A DNA stretch of 64,000 nucleotides from an uncultured Pseudomonadota bacterium (GCA_937912125.1 CALDOK010000194.1:17284-81283); one strand, 5' to 3'; positions 51,842 to 60,848 are shown, counted from the stretch's first letter. Translations and numbers: made by a program. Notes: generated from the letters alone by a model not told the origin.

Positions 51842-52491
51842 TTCCGGGGCCGCGCGCCCTGCAGCCCCTCGGGGACCTGGTAGGGTAGCTGCGGGATCTC
51901 CGGCCTCACCGTCTGGCGGGGGCGGAAGACCATGGCGCGCCAACGGTCCGAGCGCCCCACCCGCAGGAGCACTTTCTCGAGGGAGGAGGTGGGCATCGGT
52001 CCCCAGTGGCGGGAGTCCAGGGCCAGATCCCGGTGGTCCGCCACCAGGAACAGGTGCTCGGCGGGGACGGTGACCGGCTCGGCGTGGAAGCGGGTGGGCT
52101 CGAGGGAGACGGCCAGCAACCAGGCGTTGTTCTCCATGAGGATCATCTCGCCGTCGTGGTCCTCCATGATCGCGTGCTTGAGCGCCCGTTTGCTCAGGCG
52201 GGGCTGATGGCCGCTGAAGGAGATCCGCTCGCCCGGCTCGGCCAGCACGCGCCGTAGCACGGTGCGCTGAGGATCGAGGGGATCCACCAGCTGCACCACG
52301 TCGCCCCGGGTGGGCTCGCCAGGCCCTAGCAGCAACCAGTCTCCGGGCTGGATGGAGGGCGCCATCTCGTCGCTCGCGACGCGCAGGAGGTGGTAGCCGT
52401 TGAGCGCCGCGAAGCCGACCGTGACCCCGAGCACCGCGGCCAGCGAGATCGCGGTGATGAGGACAGGGCGAAGCCGACGGGAGGGAGGCAT
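51838..52491 (-). CDS. Signal peptidase I-like protein lacking the catalytic Ser-Lys dyad
   Basis: 217 residues from ATG 52491 (no clear ribosome-binding site). One N-terminal membrane helix (LITAISLAAVLGVTVGFAAL) is followed by an S26 fold. Box B reads ASDEMAPSIQPGDW: Glu42 where the catalytic Ser of SGSMxPT should be. Box D reads TVLRRVLAEPGE: Arg80 where the general-base Lys of xKRxxGLPGD should be. Box E (VADHRDLALDSRHWGPM) is well conserved, so the fold is secure. It is predicted to be catalytically dead or to use other chemistry. It lies downstream of the sulfatase-fold gene in the selenium operon and converges with the gene at 51041. Confidence 0.8.
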   Translation of the reverse strand: MPPSRRLRPVLITAISLAAVLGVTVGFAALNGYHLLRVASDEMAPSIQPGDWLLLGPGEPTRGDVVQLVDPLDPQRTVLRRVLAEPGERISFSGHQPRLSKRALKHAIMEDHDGEMILMENNAWLLAVSLEPTRFHAEPVTVPAEHLFLVADHRDLALDSRHWGPMPTSSLEKVLLRVGRSDRWRAMVFRPRQTVRPEIPQLPYQVPEGLQGARPRN

Positions 52492-52571
52492 GGGAGCAAG
52501 CGTATCAGGACGCCAGGGCTTGGGCCTCGAGGGCTGGTCGGCAGGACGCCTCCACGCGACCGGGCTCCTGC

Positions 52572-54632
52572 CTAGGGACAGCCCTCGATCCCGGCGCAAG
52601 CCTCCCGATGGGGCTGCGCGAGATCCTCCCGTCCCATCGCCAGGTAGGATCGGGCCGCCAGGGCTTGCCAGCGCGGTTCGTTGGGCTGCATCGCCAGCAG
52701 GGGGCGGATGGTCTTGACGGCGTCCACGTTTCGCCCGTGTTCGCTGAACAGCGCGTACAGATCCAGGCGGCCCGCCAGGTTGTGGGGCCGCCAGGCGAGC
52801 TCGGTGCGGAGCAACTCGATGGCTTCCTCGGGACGACCGGCGGCGGCGAGCAGGCGGCCGGCCTGTTGTGGTAGGCGCGGCTCGTAGGGACGCTGCCTGG
52901 CCAGCGCGGCGACGATGTCGGGCCAGTCTCCCAGGGGCTCTCCGTCCACCAGGGCCAGCTGGGCGCGGCTGGCCAGCAGGCTGCCGTGGTCGGGCGCATC
53001 CAGCAGGGCCATGTCCGCGAAGGCGCGGGCCTCGTCGTACAGACCCAGCTGCACCAGCGCCTCGAGCTCGCCCGCCCGGGCGGTGAAGGAGCGAGGGTCG
53101 TGGGCGCTGGCCTCGCGGAACCAGTGCAGCGCCTCACCGAAGTCGCCGGCTCGCATCCAGAGCTCACCCATGGTGACCGCGGCGGTGCTGTCCGGGACCT
53201 GGGCGTACAGGGTGGCCAGCTCGCCCATGGCCTCGTCCAGCGCTCCGGCGTTGGACAGCAGCATCACCAGGCGGAAGCGGGCGTCGCGGAAGCCCGGGTT
53301 GTCCTCCAGCAGCGCTCGCAGTTCCTGCTCCTGCTCGGCGGGCGGGAGCGCGCCCAGTTGCCCGAGGCGCTTGACCGCATGGATGCCGTCGCGAGGGTCC
53401 ACTGGCTCGGCGCCGGCGGTGGAGGCCAGGGGTCCGCCCAGGTAGCCCAGCGTCTGGAGCTGCTCGATCTGCGCCAGGTCCAGGGTGAGGGGTTCCGGTT
53501 CCCAGCGTGGGGTCCCGAGGGCACCCCGCTCGAGGGCCAGGAACATGTTCGAGCTCACCTGTCCCTCCAGGCTGTCGCGGGTGCCTCGCACGACCCGGCC
53601 GTCGGGCCCGATCAGGCTGCGCAGGGGTGCCCAGCCGTAGTGGGACTGGCCGTACAGGGTCTCGGAGTACACCCCCGGCCGGCTGCTGGGGGCGAACAGG
53701 TCGGAGCCATCCACGTCGGGCTCGGCGGGCAGTCCGAGCAGCTGGAGCAGGGTGGGGGCCACGTCCACCAGGCTGACAGGTCGCTCTTCGACGCCCACGG
53801 GCACGCCGGGACCGGCCAGGATGAGAGGGACGTGCAGGGTGGCGTCGCTCAGCAGCAGGCCGTGTTGTTCCTCGCCACCGTCACCCAGGCCCTCGCCGTG
53901 ATCGCCGGCCAGCACCACCAGGGTCTCGGGAGGCAAGCCGGCGAGCAGGCGGCCCACGTGGTGGTCGAGGGTGGCGATCTCGCCGTCGTAGGGGCGGTCG
54001 GGGTGGCGGCTGCGGAAGGGCTCGGAGGGCTCGTAGGGGGAGTGGGCCTCGAAGAGGTGGACCCACAGGAAGTCGGCGCCGTCGGCGAAGGCCTCGAGGG
54101 CTTGATCCACCACCTCGCCGCCGTCGCGCTCGGCGCGCCAGGAGAGGCGGTCCGAGGGCACCCCAAGCTCGTCGTCGTAGCCCTCGAAGCCCTGACCGAA
54201 GCCCCAGTGGGCCTGGGTGACGAAGGCGGCCACCGAGGCGTGGGTGTGCCAGCCCGCTTCCGACAGCCGCTCGGCCAAGGTGGTGGCCTCGAGGGACAGG
54301 CGCTGATCGCCGTTGTCCCGCACGCCGTGATGGGGGGGCAGCAGGCCGGTGAACAGGCTGGAGTGGGCGGGGATGGTGAGGGGCACCGGCGTATAGGCCC
54401 GCGCGAAGCGTGTGCCGCGCGCGGCCAGGGCGTCCATGGCCGGCGTCTCAGCCAGGGTGTAGCCGTAGCAGCCGAGGCGATCGGCGCGGGTGGTGTCCAG
54501 GGTGATGATCACCACGGGACCGCGCGGGCTGGGCGCCTCCGCCGGATCTTCCGGCGGTGCCGGCGGGGCGTCGGGCGGTGGCTCGGGCGCCCCAGAGCAG
54601 GCCAGGAGCAGCGGAAGAAGGAGCCCAGCCAC
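52572..54632 (-). CDS. Sulfatase-fold (alkaline phosphatase superfamily) lipoprotein with C-terminal TPRs, Thr-type active site
   Basis: 686 residues from a GTG whose G is the last base of the selD stop (TAGTG). Lipobox signal: AGLLLPLLLAC. Residues ~30-400 have the sulfatase fold: VVIITLDTTRADRLGCYGY (metal Asp), LVVLAGDHGEGLGDGGEEQHG and HVPLIL. The nucleophile region is VPLTIPAHSSLFTGLLP: Thr replaces the formylglycine Cys/Ser of CxPSR, as in phosphoglycerol- and phosphoethanolamine-transferase relatives, so a true sulfatase is unlikely. Residues ~430-680 are TPRs. It is inferred to be an envelope phosphotransferase or phosphohydrolase. Its place in a selenium operon is unexplained. Confidence 0.85.
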   Translation of the reverse strand: MAGLLLPLLLACSGAPEPPPDAPPAPPEDPAEAPSPRGPVVIITLDTTRADRLGCYGYTLAETPAMDALAARGTRFARAYTPVPLTIPAHSSLFTGLLPPHHGVRDNGDQRLSLEATTLAERLSEAGWHTHASVAAFVTQAHWGFGQGFEGYDDELGVPSDRLSWRAERDGGEVVDQALEAFADGADFLWVHLFEAHSPYEPSEPFRSRHPDRPYDGEIATLDHHVGRLLAGLPPETLVVLAGDHGEGLGDGGEEQHGLLLSDATLHVPLILAGPGVPVGVEERPVSLVDVAPTLLQLLGLPAEPDVDGSDLFAPSSRPGVYSETLYGQSHYGWAPLRSLIGPDGRVVRGTRDSLEGQVSSNMFLALERGALGTPRWEPEPLTLDLAQIEQLQTLGYLGGPLASTAGAEPVDPRDGIHAVKRLGQLGALPPAEQEQELRALLEDNPGFRDARFRLVMLLSNAGALDEAMGELATLYAQVPDSTAAVTMGELWMRAGDFGEALHWFREASAHDPRSFTARAGELEALVQLGLYDEARAFADMALLDAPDHGSLLASRAQLALVDGEPLGDWPDIVAALARQRPYEPRLPQQAGRLLAAAGRPEEAIELLRTELAWRPHNLAGRLDLYALFSEHGRNVDAVKTIRPLLAMQPNEPRWQALAARSYLAMGREDLAQPHREACAGIEGCP

Positions 54633-55924
54633 TAGCGCAGCGACACCTTGGAGGGCCCCTGGAGGACCTGGCCGACGATGGCCGACGCCGGGAGCTCGAG
54701 GACCAGCTTGTGGGCCTGGTCGGCGGGCAGGGCGAGCAGGAGCCCGCCGGAGGTCTGGGGGTCGAGGGCCACATCCACCAGCAGTGGGTCGGCGCCTGGC
54801 CCGAGCTCGAGCAGCCCGGCCAGGCTCTGGCGGTTCTTGGCGGTGCCCGCCGGCACCAGCCCCATGCCCGCGGCGTCGCGGGCGCCGGGCAGCAGCGGGA
54901 GCGAGTCGAGGTCCAGCGCGATGGCCACGTCGGACGCCTCGGCCAGCTCGGCGGCATGCCCGGCCAGGCCGAAGCCGGTCACGTCGGTGGCGGCGTGGAT
55001 GTCGAGCTTGCGGGCTGCGTCGGCGGCGCGCTTGTTGAGGGTGGACATCCAGCGAATGGCCATGGCCAGGTGGCCCGGATCCGTGAGCTCGGCCTTGGCT
55101 GCCGTGGTGATGAGGCCCGTGCCCAGGGGCTTGGTGAGCACCAGCAGATCGCCGGGGCGTGCGCCACGGTTGCGCCAGATGCGGTCGGGGTGTACCCGGC
55201 CGGTCACGGCCATGCCGTAGAGCAGCTCGTCGCCTTCGATGGTGTGGCCGCCCGCGAGCACGGCACCGGCTTCCTCTAGGGCCGTCAGGCCACCCCGCAG
55301 GATCTCTCTGAGCACCGCCTTGCCCAGGGCCTCCATGGGGAAGCTGACCAGGTTCATGCCGCCCATGGCCTCGCCTCCCATCGCGAAGACATCCGACAGG
55401 GCGTTGGCCGCGGCGATGCGCCCGAAGCTGTAGGGGTCGTCCACAAGGGGGGGGAAGAAGTCCACCGTGTGGATGATGGCCAGATCGGGTGACACCCGGA
55501 TCACACCCGCGTCGTCTGCGGTCTCGATGCCCACCAGCAGCTCGGGGCTGGAGAGCCGTGGCAGGCCGCAGAGGATGGAGGACAGCAGGCTCTTGGAGAG
55601 CTTGGAGCCGCAGCCTCCGGCTGTGCCGCCGCGGGTGAGGGCGACCTTGACGGGCGCGAAGGGTGCGTCCAGGGAGGTGGGCAGCCAGGTGGCGCCTTGG
55701 AGCCGCCAGGCCGACTGGTGTGCGAGGCCGGCGGCCTCGAGCGCCGCCAAGAGCTCGCGGGCCTGGCCCGTCCTGGCCTCGAGCACCATGCCGCACTCGG
55801 AGCTCACAGCCCGGGGAGCGGGGATGACGTCCACGTCGAGTCCGTGTTGGCGAGCGCTGCGCTCGGCTCGCATGACGCGCTGTACGGTGCCGAACACCAG
55901 GAGGAGGTCGCGAGGAGTGCTCAT
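54632..55924 (-). CDS. selD: DUF3343 (Se/S carrier-like) - selenide, water dikinase fusion
   Basis: 430 residues from ATG 55924 with GGAG 5 bases upstream. Residues ~5-75 match DUF3343/PF11823 (LLLVFGTVQRVMRAERSARQHGLDVDVIPAP ... SSECG, Cys44 as candidate carrier residue). Residues ~90-430 are SelD, which makes selenophosphate from selenide and ATP. Active-site GGCGSKLSKS keeps the catalytic Cys105 and Lys108; the second Cys of the usual CGCK is Ser. IIHTVDFFPPLVDDPYSFGRIAAANALSDVFAMGG is canonical. It is a Cys, not Sec, form. It follows the EF2568-type desulfurase and is coupled to the sulfatase-fold gene. Confidence 0.93.
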   Translation of the reverse strand: MSTPRDLLLVFGTVQRVMRAERSARQHGLDVDVIPAPRAVSSECGMVLEARTGQARELLAALEAAGLAHQSAWRLQGATWLPTSLDAPFAPVKVALTRGGTAGGCGSKLSKSLLSSILCGLPRLSSPELLVGIETADDAGVIRVSPDLAIIHTVDFFPPLVDDPYSFGRIAAANALSDVFAMGGEAMGGMNLVSFPMEALGKAVLREILRGGLTALEEAGAVLAGGHTIEGDELLYGMAVTGRVHPDRIWRNRGARPGDLLVLTKPLGTGLITTAAKAELTDPGHLAMAIRWMSTLNKRAADAARKLDIHAATDVTGFGLAGHAAELAEASDVAIALDLDSLPLLPGARDAAGMGLVPAGTAKNRQSLAGLLELGPGADPLLVDVALDPQTSGGLLLALPADQAHKLVLELPASAIVGQVLQGPSKVSLR

Positions 55925-55993
55925 GGTCTCTCCACGCCCGGCTGGGAGCACGCCGGGAAGCTGGGATGTATCACCGTGGGCGCGGGAGCCCCA

Positions 55994-57157
55994 TCAAGCC
56001 TGCGCTTGGGTGCGCTTGGGGAACGAGGCGACCGCGGCCACCAGGCCCTGGGCGTGGGCGACGGTGTTGAACGGGCCGAAGCCTGCGCGCAGGGTGCCGG
56101 CGGGGAAGCTGCCCAGGCGACGATGGGCGGCTGGGGCACAGTGCAGCCCGGGCCGCAGCTGGATGCCGTGGCGGCGGTCCAGCCACAGGGCCAGCTCACC
56201 GTTGTCGACGCCCTGGACCCGGAAGCTCAGGGTGCCGGTGTGGGGCTGCTGGGGGTCGAAGCCGATCAGCTCCACGTCGGGCAGCCCGGCGAGCCCCTGG
56301 GCCGCGATGGCCAGCAGCTGGTTCTCGTGTGCCTGGATCGCCGCGACGCCGCGCTCTTCGAGCCAGGCACAGGAGGCCTCGAGGCCGGCGTAGCCGGGGC
56401 TGTTGGGGGTGCCAGCCTCGAGCGCATCGGGCAGCAGAGAGGGCATGAGCTCGCTCTCGGATCGGGACCCCGTGCCCCCGTGGAGCAGGGGAGGCGGCGT
56501 GAGCTGGTCGTCCAGCAGCAGCACGCCTACGCCAGGTGGTCCCAGCAGGCCCTTGTGGCCCGAGCAGGCCAGGGCGGCGACGCCCAGCTCGGCGAAGTCG
56601 ATGGGCACGCTGCCCGCGCTCTGGGCGGCGTCGACGATGACCGGCACCGGAGCCACCGCCCGGGTGATGGCCGCCACGGGGAGCACCGCGCCGGTGACGT
56701 TCGAGGCGTGGGTGATGACCACCAGCTTGGTGGGGGCCAGGACGACGGCGGCGCGCAGCTCGGCTGGGGTGGGCACGCCCCAGGGATGGGCGGCCGCGAC
56801 GGAGTGGACGATCACACCGCGCTGGGCCTCGAGCCAACGCAGGGGCCGCATCACGGCGTTGTGCTCGAGCTGGGAGCAGACCACCCGGTCTCCCGGCTCG
56901 AGCAGGCCCTGGAGCAGGGTGTTCAGCCAGAAGGTGCAGCCAGGGCCCAGCAGCGTGCGCTCCGGGTCGGCGCCCAGCAGCTGAGCGACGGCGTCACGCG
57001 CGCCCTCTACGGCCCGGCTGGCGGCGACGGCCAGGCGGTGGCCGCCCCGACCGGGGTTTCCGGCGCTGGTGTCCAGAAACGAGGCCACGGCTCGCGCCAC
57101 ACCGGGCGGCTTTGGGAAGCTGGTGGCCGCGTTGTCCAGGTAGGCTGGCGTGGTCAT
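55994..57157 (-). CDS. Class V aminotransferase, cysteine desulfurase/selenocysteine lyase-like (EF2568 type)
   Basis: 387 residues. PLP enzyme with AYLDNAATSFPKPPGV, the schiff-base Lys in ACSGHKGLLGPPGVG, and a Cys-containing active loop near the C-terminus (LRPGLHCAPAAHRRLGSFPAGTLRAGFGPFNT). The overall pattern fits the TIGR01977/EF2568-like branch found in selenium clusters rather than housekeeping IscS. It is predicted to release S or Se from (seleno)cysteine and pass it to DUF3343-SelD or YedF. Its ATG overlaps the yedF stop (ATGA). Confidence 0.9.
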   Translation of the reverse strand: MTTPAYLDNAATSFPKPPGVARAVASFLDTSAGNPGRGGHRLAVAASRAVEGARDAVAQLLGADPERTLLGPGCTFWLNTLLQGLLEPGDRVVCSQLEHNAVMRPLRWLEAQRGVIVHSVAAAHPWGVPTPAELRAAVVLAPTKLVVITHASNVTGAVLPVAAITRAVAPVPVIVDAAQSAGSVPIDFAELGVAALACSGHKGLLGPPGVGVLLLDDQLTPPPLLHGGTGSRSESELMPSLLPDALEAGTPNSPGYAGLEASCAWLEERGVAAIQAHENQLLAIAAQGLAGLPDVELIGFDPQQPHTGTLSFRVQGVDNGELALWLDRRHGIQLRPGLHCAPAAHRRLGSFPAGTLRAGFGPFNTVAHAQGLVAAVASFPKRTQAQA

Positions 57158-57768
57158 GGGCGGATCACGCGGGCAGTGGCGCTCAAGGTGCTGACGATCT
57201 CGAGCATGTCGGTGACCCTCCCGACCGCCAGCTGACCGGCCAAGCCATAGAAGTTCAGGCAGGTGCCGCAGGCGATGATGCTGACGCCTGCGGCGTCAAG
57301 GGCGCGCAGGTCTTCGAGGACGACGGAGCCACGGCAGCACAGGTTGACTGCGCCGTTGTAGCAGATCACCGTGTCCGGTGGCGGCTGCACCTTGGAGAGG
57401 GTCTTGATGAAGCCCCGCAGGAGCAGGGCACCCAGCTCGTCGTCTCCCGAGCCCATGGTGGCGGAGTCGAGCTGAACCACCAGGGGGCCTGCGCTGCTCG
57501 TGGCGGGTGTGAGAGGAGCGGGATCGGCATGGGTGAGCGCGTCGGCGTCTTTCGCCTCGGTGACCCGTACGGTCACCAGGAAGCCGCCCTGGGAGGGCTC
57601 GGTGGAGACTTGAGCCCCCCTGCTGACTGCGAAGCGCGTGACATTGCTGCGCGCCAGCTCGTCGGCCACACACAGCGTCGCTGTGCTGACGCCGGCGTCG
57701 AGGAGCTTGCGCAGCTCGATGACCGGGCCGGGGCAGGCGAGGGAGCGCACATCGAGGGTGTCAGGCAC
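57154..57768 (-). CDS. yedF: Selenium-metabolism sulfurtransferase-like protein YedF
   Basis: 204 residues from the GTG at 57768, with GGAG 5 bases upstream. The N-terminal TusA-like domain has the persulfide/selenide Cys12 in RSLACPGPVIELRKLL; the C-terminal DsrE-like domain has VICYNGAVNLCCRG and ACGTCLNFYGL. This two-domain form is the TIGR03527 selenium_YedF type, restricted to genomes with selD. It is first gene of the yedF - desulfurase - selD - sulfatase-fold operon. The 261-base gap upstream separates it from the divergent radical SAM gene and contains a CTCGCC/GGCGAG dyad (57821-57842). Confidence 0.93.
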   Translation of the reverse strand: MPDTLDVRSLACPGPVIELRKLLDAGVSTATLCVADELARSNVTRFAVSRGAQVSTEPSQGGFLVTVRVTEAKDADALTHADPAPLTPATSSAGPLVVQLDSATMGSGDDELGALLLRGFIKTLSKVQPPPDTVICYNGAVNLCCRGSVVLEDLRALDAAGVSIIACGTCLNFYGLAGQLAVGRVTDMLEIVSTLSATARVIRP

Positions 57769-58029
57769 TGAAACTCCATCCGTTCGCGCACAGCAGGCAG
57801 GGTATCCAGTTGCCCATCCTCTCGCCTCCGCGGCTCGGCGAGGGGCGGCTCTCGAGGGCACGCTGCACCACCGGCGCCGGGGAGCTTGCAGGCTTGACGG
57901 TTTCTTGGAGGGCCGAGAACTGGGCTGCCATCGGGGGATCGGGGCCGAGGTACCTCAGTGTGGCGCGCGGAAGCTGCGCCATCGCTGCGGACCGGGCATG
58001 GTAGCCTTATTCATGTGTTCGGAGGCCCA

Positions 58030-59259
58030 GTGGACTTCTTCGACCAGCTCTCGCGAGACGACCTCCCCAGGGTGGCCCATCCATCCCTGGCCGAGGACCG
58101 TCGTCTCAGCTCCAAAGCAGTCATGCCGCTGGTGCGCCTGTTTCGGCGCCGGCTCGAGCCGCTCAAGCCGCTGGCCATGGTCAACGGGATGGTGGCCTAT
58201 GACCTCACCCAGCCGCCCCTGGGCTCCGAGCCCTCCATGCGCATCATGCGCACGGCATTCCGTCACCGCTTCCTGCGGCAGGAAGCCCGTCCCATCACTC
58301 TGGTGCTGATGACCACCGCGGCCTGCAACATGCGCTGCCGGCACTGCTCCGCCGAGCGCACCATGAAGCACGGCGGCAACAGCCTGAGCTACGAAGAGCT
58401 CTGCGACGTCATCGACCAGTTTGTGGAGCTGGGCGGGGCCTCGGTGGTCTTCTCGGGTGGCGAGCCCACGCTGCACCCGCGCCTGCTGGATCTGGTGGCC
58501 CGCGTGCCGGCCGACAAGGCCATCACGGCCATGTTCACCAACGGCTCGCGCATCGATCGCGCCTATGCGGACGAGCTGTACAGCGCCGGGATGTACTCGG
58601 TGCTGGTGAGCGTGGACTCTCCCGATTCCTGCGAGCACGACGCCCGCCGCAACACCGAGGGTGCCTTCGACCAGGCCGTCCAGGCCGCCAAGACCGTGCG
58701 CGAGGCCGGGATGCTGGCGGGCCTGTCGTCCTACATGAGCCGCGGCGATCTGGTCACCGGCGGCTTCCAGAAGCTCACCCGTTTGGCCGAAGACGTAGGG
58801 GTTCACCAGCTCTTCCTCTTCGACGCCGTGCCCACCGGCGCGCTGCTGCACGACACCGAGATGATCCTCGGGCCGGGCAACCGCGCCAAGCTGCGCGACC
58901 TGGTCTCGTCCTACAATGGCCTGCCTTACGGGCCGGGCATCATGGGCCAGTCCTGGGTCAACTCCAGCGAAGGCTGCGGCTGCTTCGCGGGTTTCTACCA
59001 GTGCTACCTCACGGCCTCCGGTGAGTTCACCCCCTGCGACTTCACGCCCATCTCCTTCGGCAACGTGCGCGAGGCGCCGCTGCTCGACCTCTGGCGGGCC
59101 ATGCGGGCCAGCCCCGAGTGGAGTGAGCGCTTCGGTGAGTGTCGCATGCAGGACCCCGAGTTCCGCCGCGTCAACATCGACGTCATCCCCGACGATGAGG
59201 CCCTGCCCGTGCGCTATGAGCGCGTGAAGAGCCTGGGGCGGGAGCGCGGAGTGTCCTGA
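58030..59259 (+). CDS. Radical SAM enzyme with SPASM-like C-terminal domain
   Basis: 409 residues from GTG 58030, 4 bases after GGAGG; the longer ORF start lacks support. Residues 1-85 are an N-terminal region. The [4Fe-4S] SAM cluster motif is Cys99-x3-Cys103-x2-Cys106 (ACNMRCRHCSAE), followed by VVFSGGEPTLHPRLLDLV. The C-terminal region has several Cys (EGCGCFAGFYQCYLTASGEFTPCDFTP), typical of SPASM/twitch auxiliary clusters. MoaA/PqqE-like family members modify peptides, proteins or cofactors. No precursor peptide gene is recognisable. It overlaps the hydrolase gene by 1 base (TGATG) and is divergent from yedF. Confidence 0.9.
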   Translation: MDFFDQLSRDDLPRVAHPSLAEDRRLSSKAVMPLVRLFRRRLEPLKPLAMVNGMVAYDLTQPPLGSEPSMRIMRTAFRHRFLRQEARPITLVLMTTAACNMRCRHCSAERTMKHGGNSLSYEELCDVIDQFVELGGASVVFSGGEPTLHPRLLDLVARVPADKAITAMFTNGSRIDRAYADELYSAGMYSVLVSVDSPDSCEHDARRNTEGAFDQAVQAAKTVREAGMLAGLSSYMSRGDLVTGGFQKLTRLAEDVGVHQLFLFDAVPTGALLHDTEMILGPGNRAKLRDLVSSYNGLPYGPGIMGQSWVNSSEGCGCFAGFYQCYLTASGEFTPCDFTPISFGNVREAPLLDLWRAMRASPEWSERFGECRMQDPEFRRVNIDVIPDDEALPVRYERVKSLGRERGVS

Positions 59260-60125
59260 TGCAGGTGAAGCGGCGTCGGCTGGAGCGGCCGGCTCCGCCT
59301 GGCCAGCTGGTGGAGGTGCTGGGAACGCCGCTGCACGTGGTGCGAGCGGGCGCCACGCCGCCCCGCGTGCTCCTGCTGCACGGCTACCTCTCCCACACGG
59401 GCGCCTGGAGCCACGTCATGCCGCTGCTCGCCGAGCGCGGCGGTGTGGCGGCGGTGGACCTGCCCGGCCACGGCTACTCCGACATGTCCGAGCGCATCCC
59501 TGCCAGCCCAGGGGAGATGGCCCGGCTGCTGCCAGGTGTGCTCGACCACCTGGGCGTGGAGCGGGTGGTGTTGGCCGGGCACTCCCTGGGGGGCGCGGTG
59601 GCCTTGTTCGCCGCGGCCCTCGCGCCCGAGCGTGTGGCGGGCCTGGTGCTCATCTCGCCCTTCGTCTACCCCCAGCCCGCGCCGCCGGGCCTGCGCATGG
59701 CCGCCCGCTGGCCCGATCTCTTTCGGCGGCTCTTCGCCAGCCCGCCGGGTCGAGCGGGGGTGGGCTACCTGCTGCAGCGCGCCTCGAGCGTGCCCCCGGG
59801 CGAAGACCCGCGGCTGCGGGCCATGACCCTGCTCGCGCACCTGGACGCGCCCGGCGGGTGGCGCTCGGCCCAGCGCACGGGGGTGGCGGCGCTCACAGAG
59901 ATCCCGGACAGCGCACTGGTGGCCGGGGTTCGGCAGCCCTGCCTGGTGTTCTGGGGGCTGGCCGACGCGGTCCGTCCTGTGGAGATGGGCGCGCGGCTGT
60001 GCTCGGAGCTGGGGGGCGAGTCCAGCCTGGTGCAGGTCCAAGGCGTGGGCCACAACCTGCACGAAGAACAGCCCGCGCTGTTCGCCCAGCGCGTGGTGAG
60101 CTGGGCGGACGAGCGAGGGCTGTAG
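59259..60125 (+). CDS. Alpha/beta hydrolase
   Basis: 288 residues, starting at the A of TGATG shared with the radical SAM stop. It has the alpha/beta-hydrolase fold with oxyanion segment LLLHGYLSHTGAW, nucleophile elbow AGHSLGGAV (Ser), probable acid Asp in VFWGLADAVRP and catalytic His in VQGVGHNLHEEQ. No signal peptide. The substrate is unknown; tight coupling to the radical SAM gene suggests the same pathway, for example hydrolysis of an ester or thioester made or used by that enzyme. Confidence 0.88.
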   Translation: MQVKRRRLERPAPPGQLVEVLGTPLHVVRAGATPPRVLLLHGYLSHTGAWSHVMPLLAERGGVAAVDLPGHGYSDMSERIPASPGEMARLLPGVLDHLGVERVVLAGHSLGGAVALFAAALAPERVAGLVLISPFVYPQPAPPGLRMAARWPDLFRRLFASPPGRAGVGYLLQRASSVPPGEDPRLRAMTLLAHLDAPGGWRSAQRTGVAALTEIPDSALVAGVRQPCLVFWGLADAVRPVEMGARLCSELGGESSLVQVQGVGHNLHEEQPALFAQRVVSWADERGL

Positions 60126-60173
60126 CTGGGGGTCGGAGGCTGCTGCGTGCGCAGGAGGACCCGAGGTCCCGCC

Positions 60174-60689
<516 letters not shown>

Positions 60690-60848
60690 GGCGGCTCCTT
60701 CCTGCGGGGGTGTGGGGTAGGGCGGCGCCGATGCGGCACCGGCTGGCAGGGGTCCTAGCACGGAAGCGAGGGCTTCACCACGGACCCCCCCCACGCGGCA
60801 GACAAGTGGGATATGCTTGCCGCCAGCCCCCGGTCATGGAGAGTCAGG

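Noticed and set aside
57810-58004. 64-codon ORF upstream of the radical SAM gene as a possible RiPP precursor
   Set aside because: TTG start without ribosome-binding site, no leader/core pattern and no conserved motif; it probably arises by chance in GC-rich DNA.
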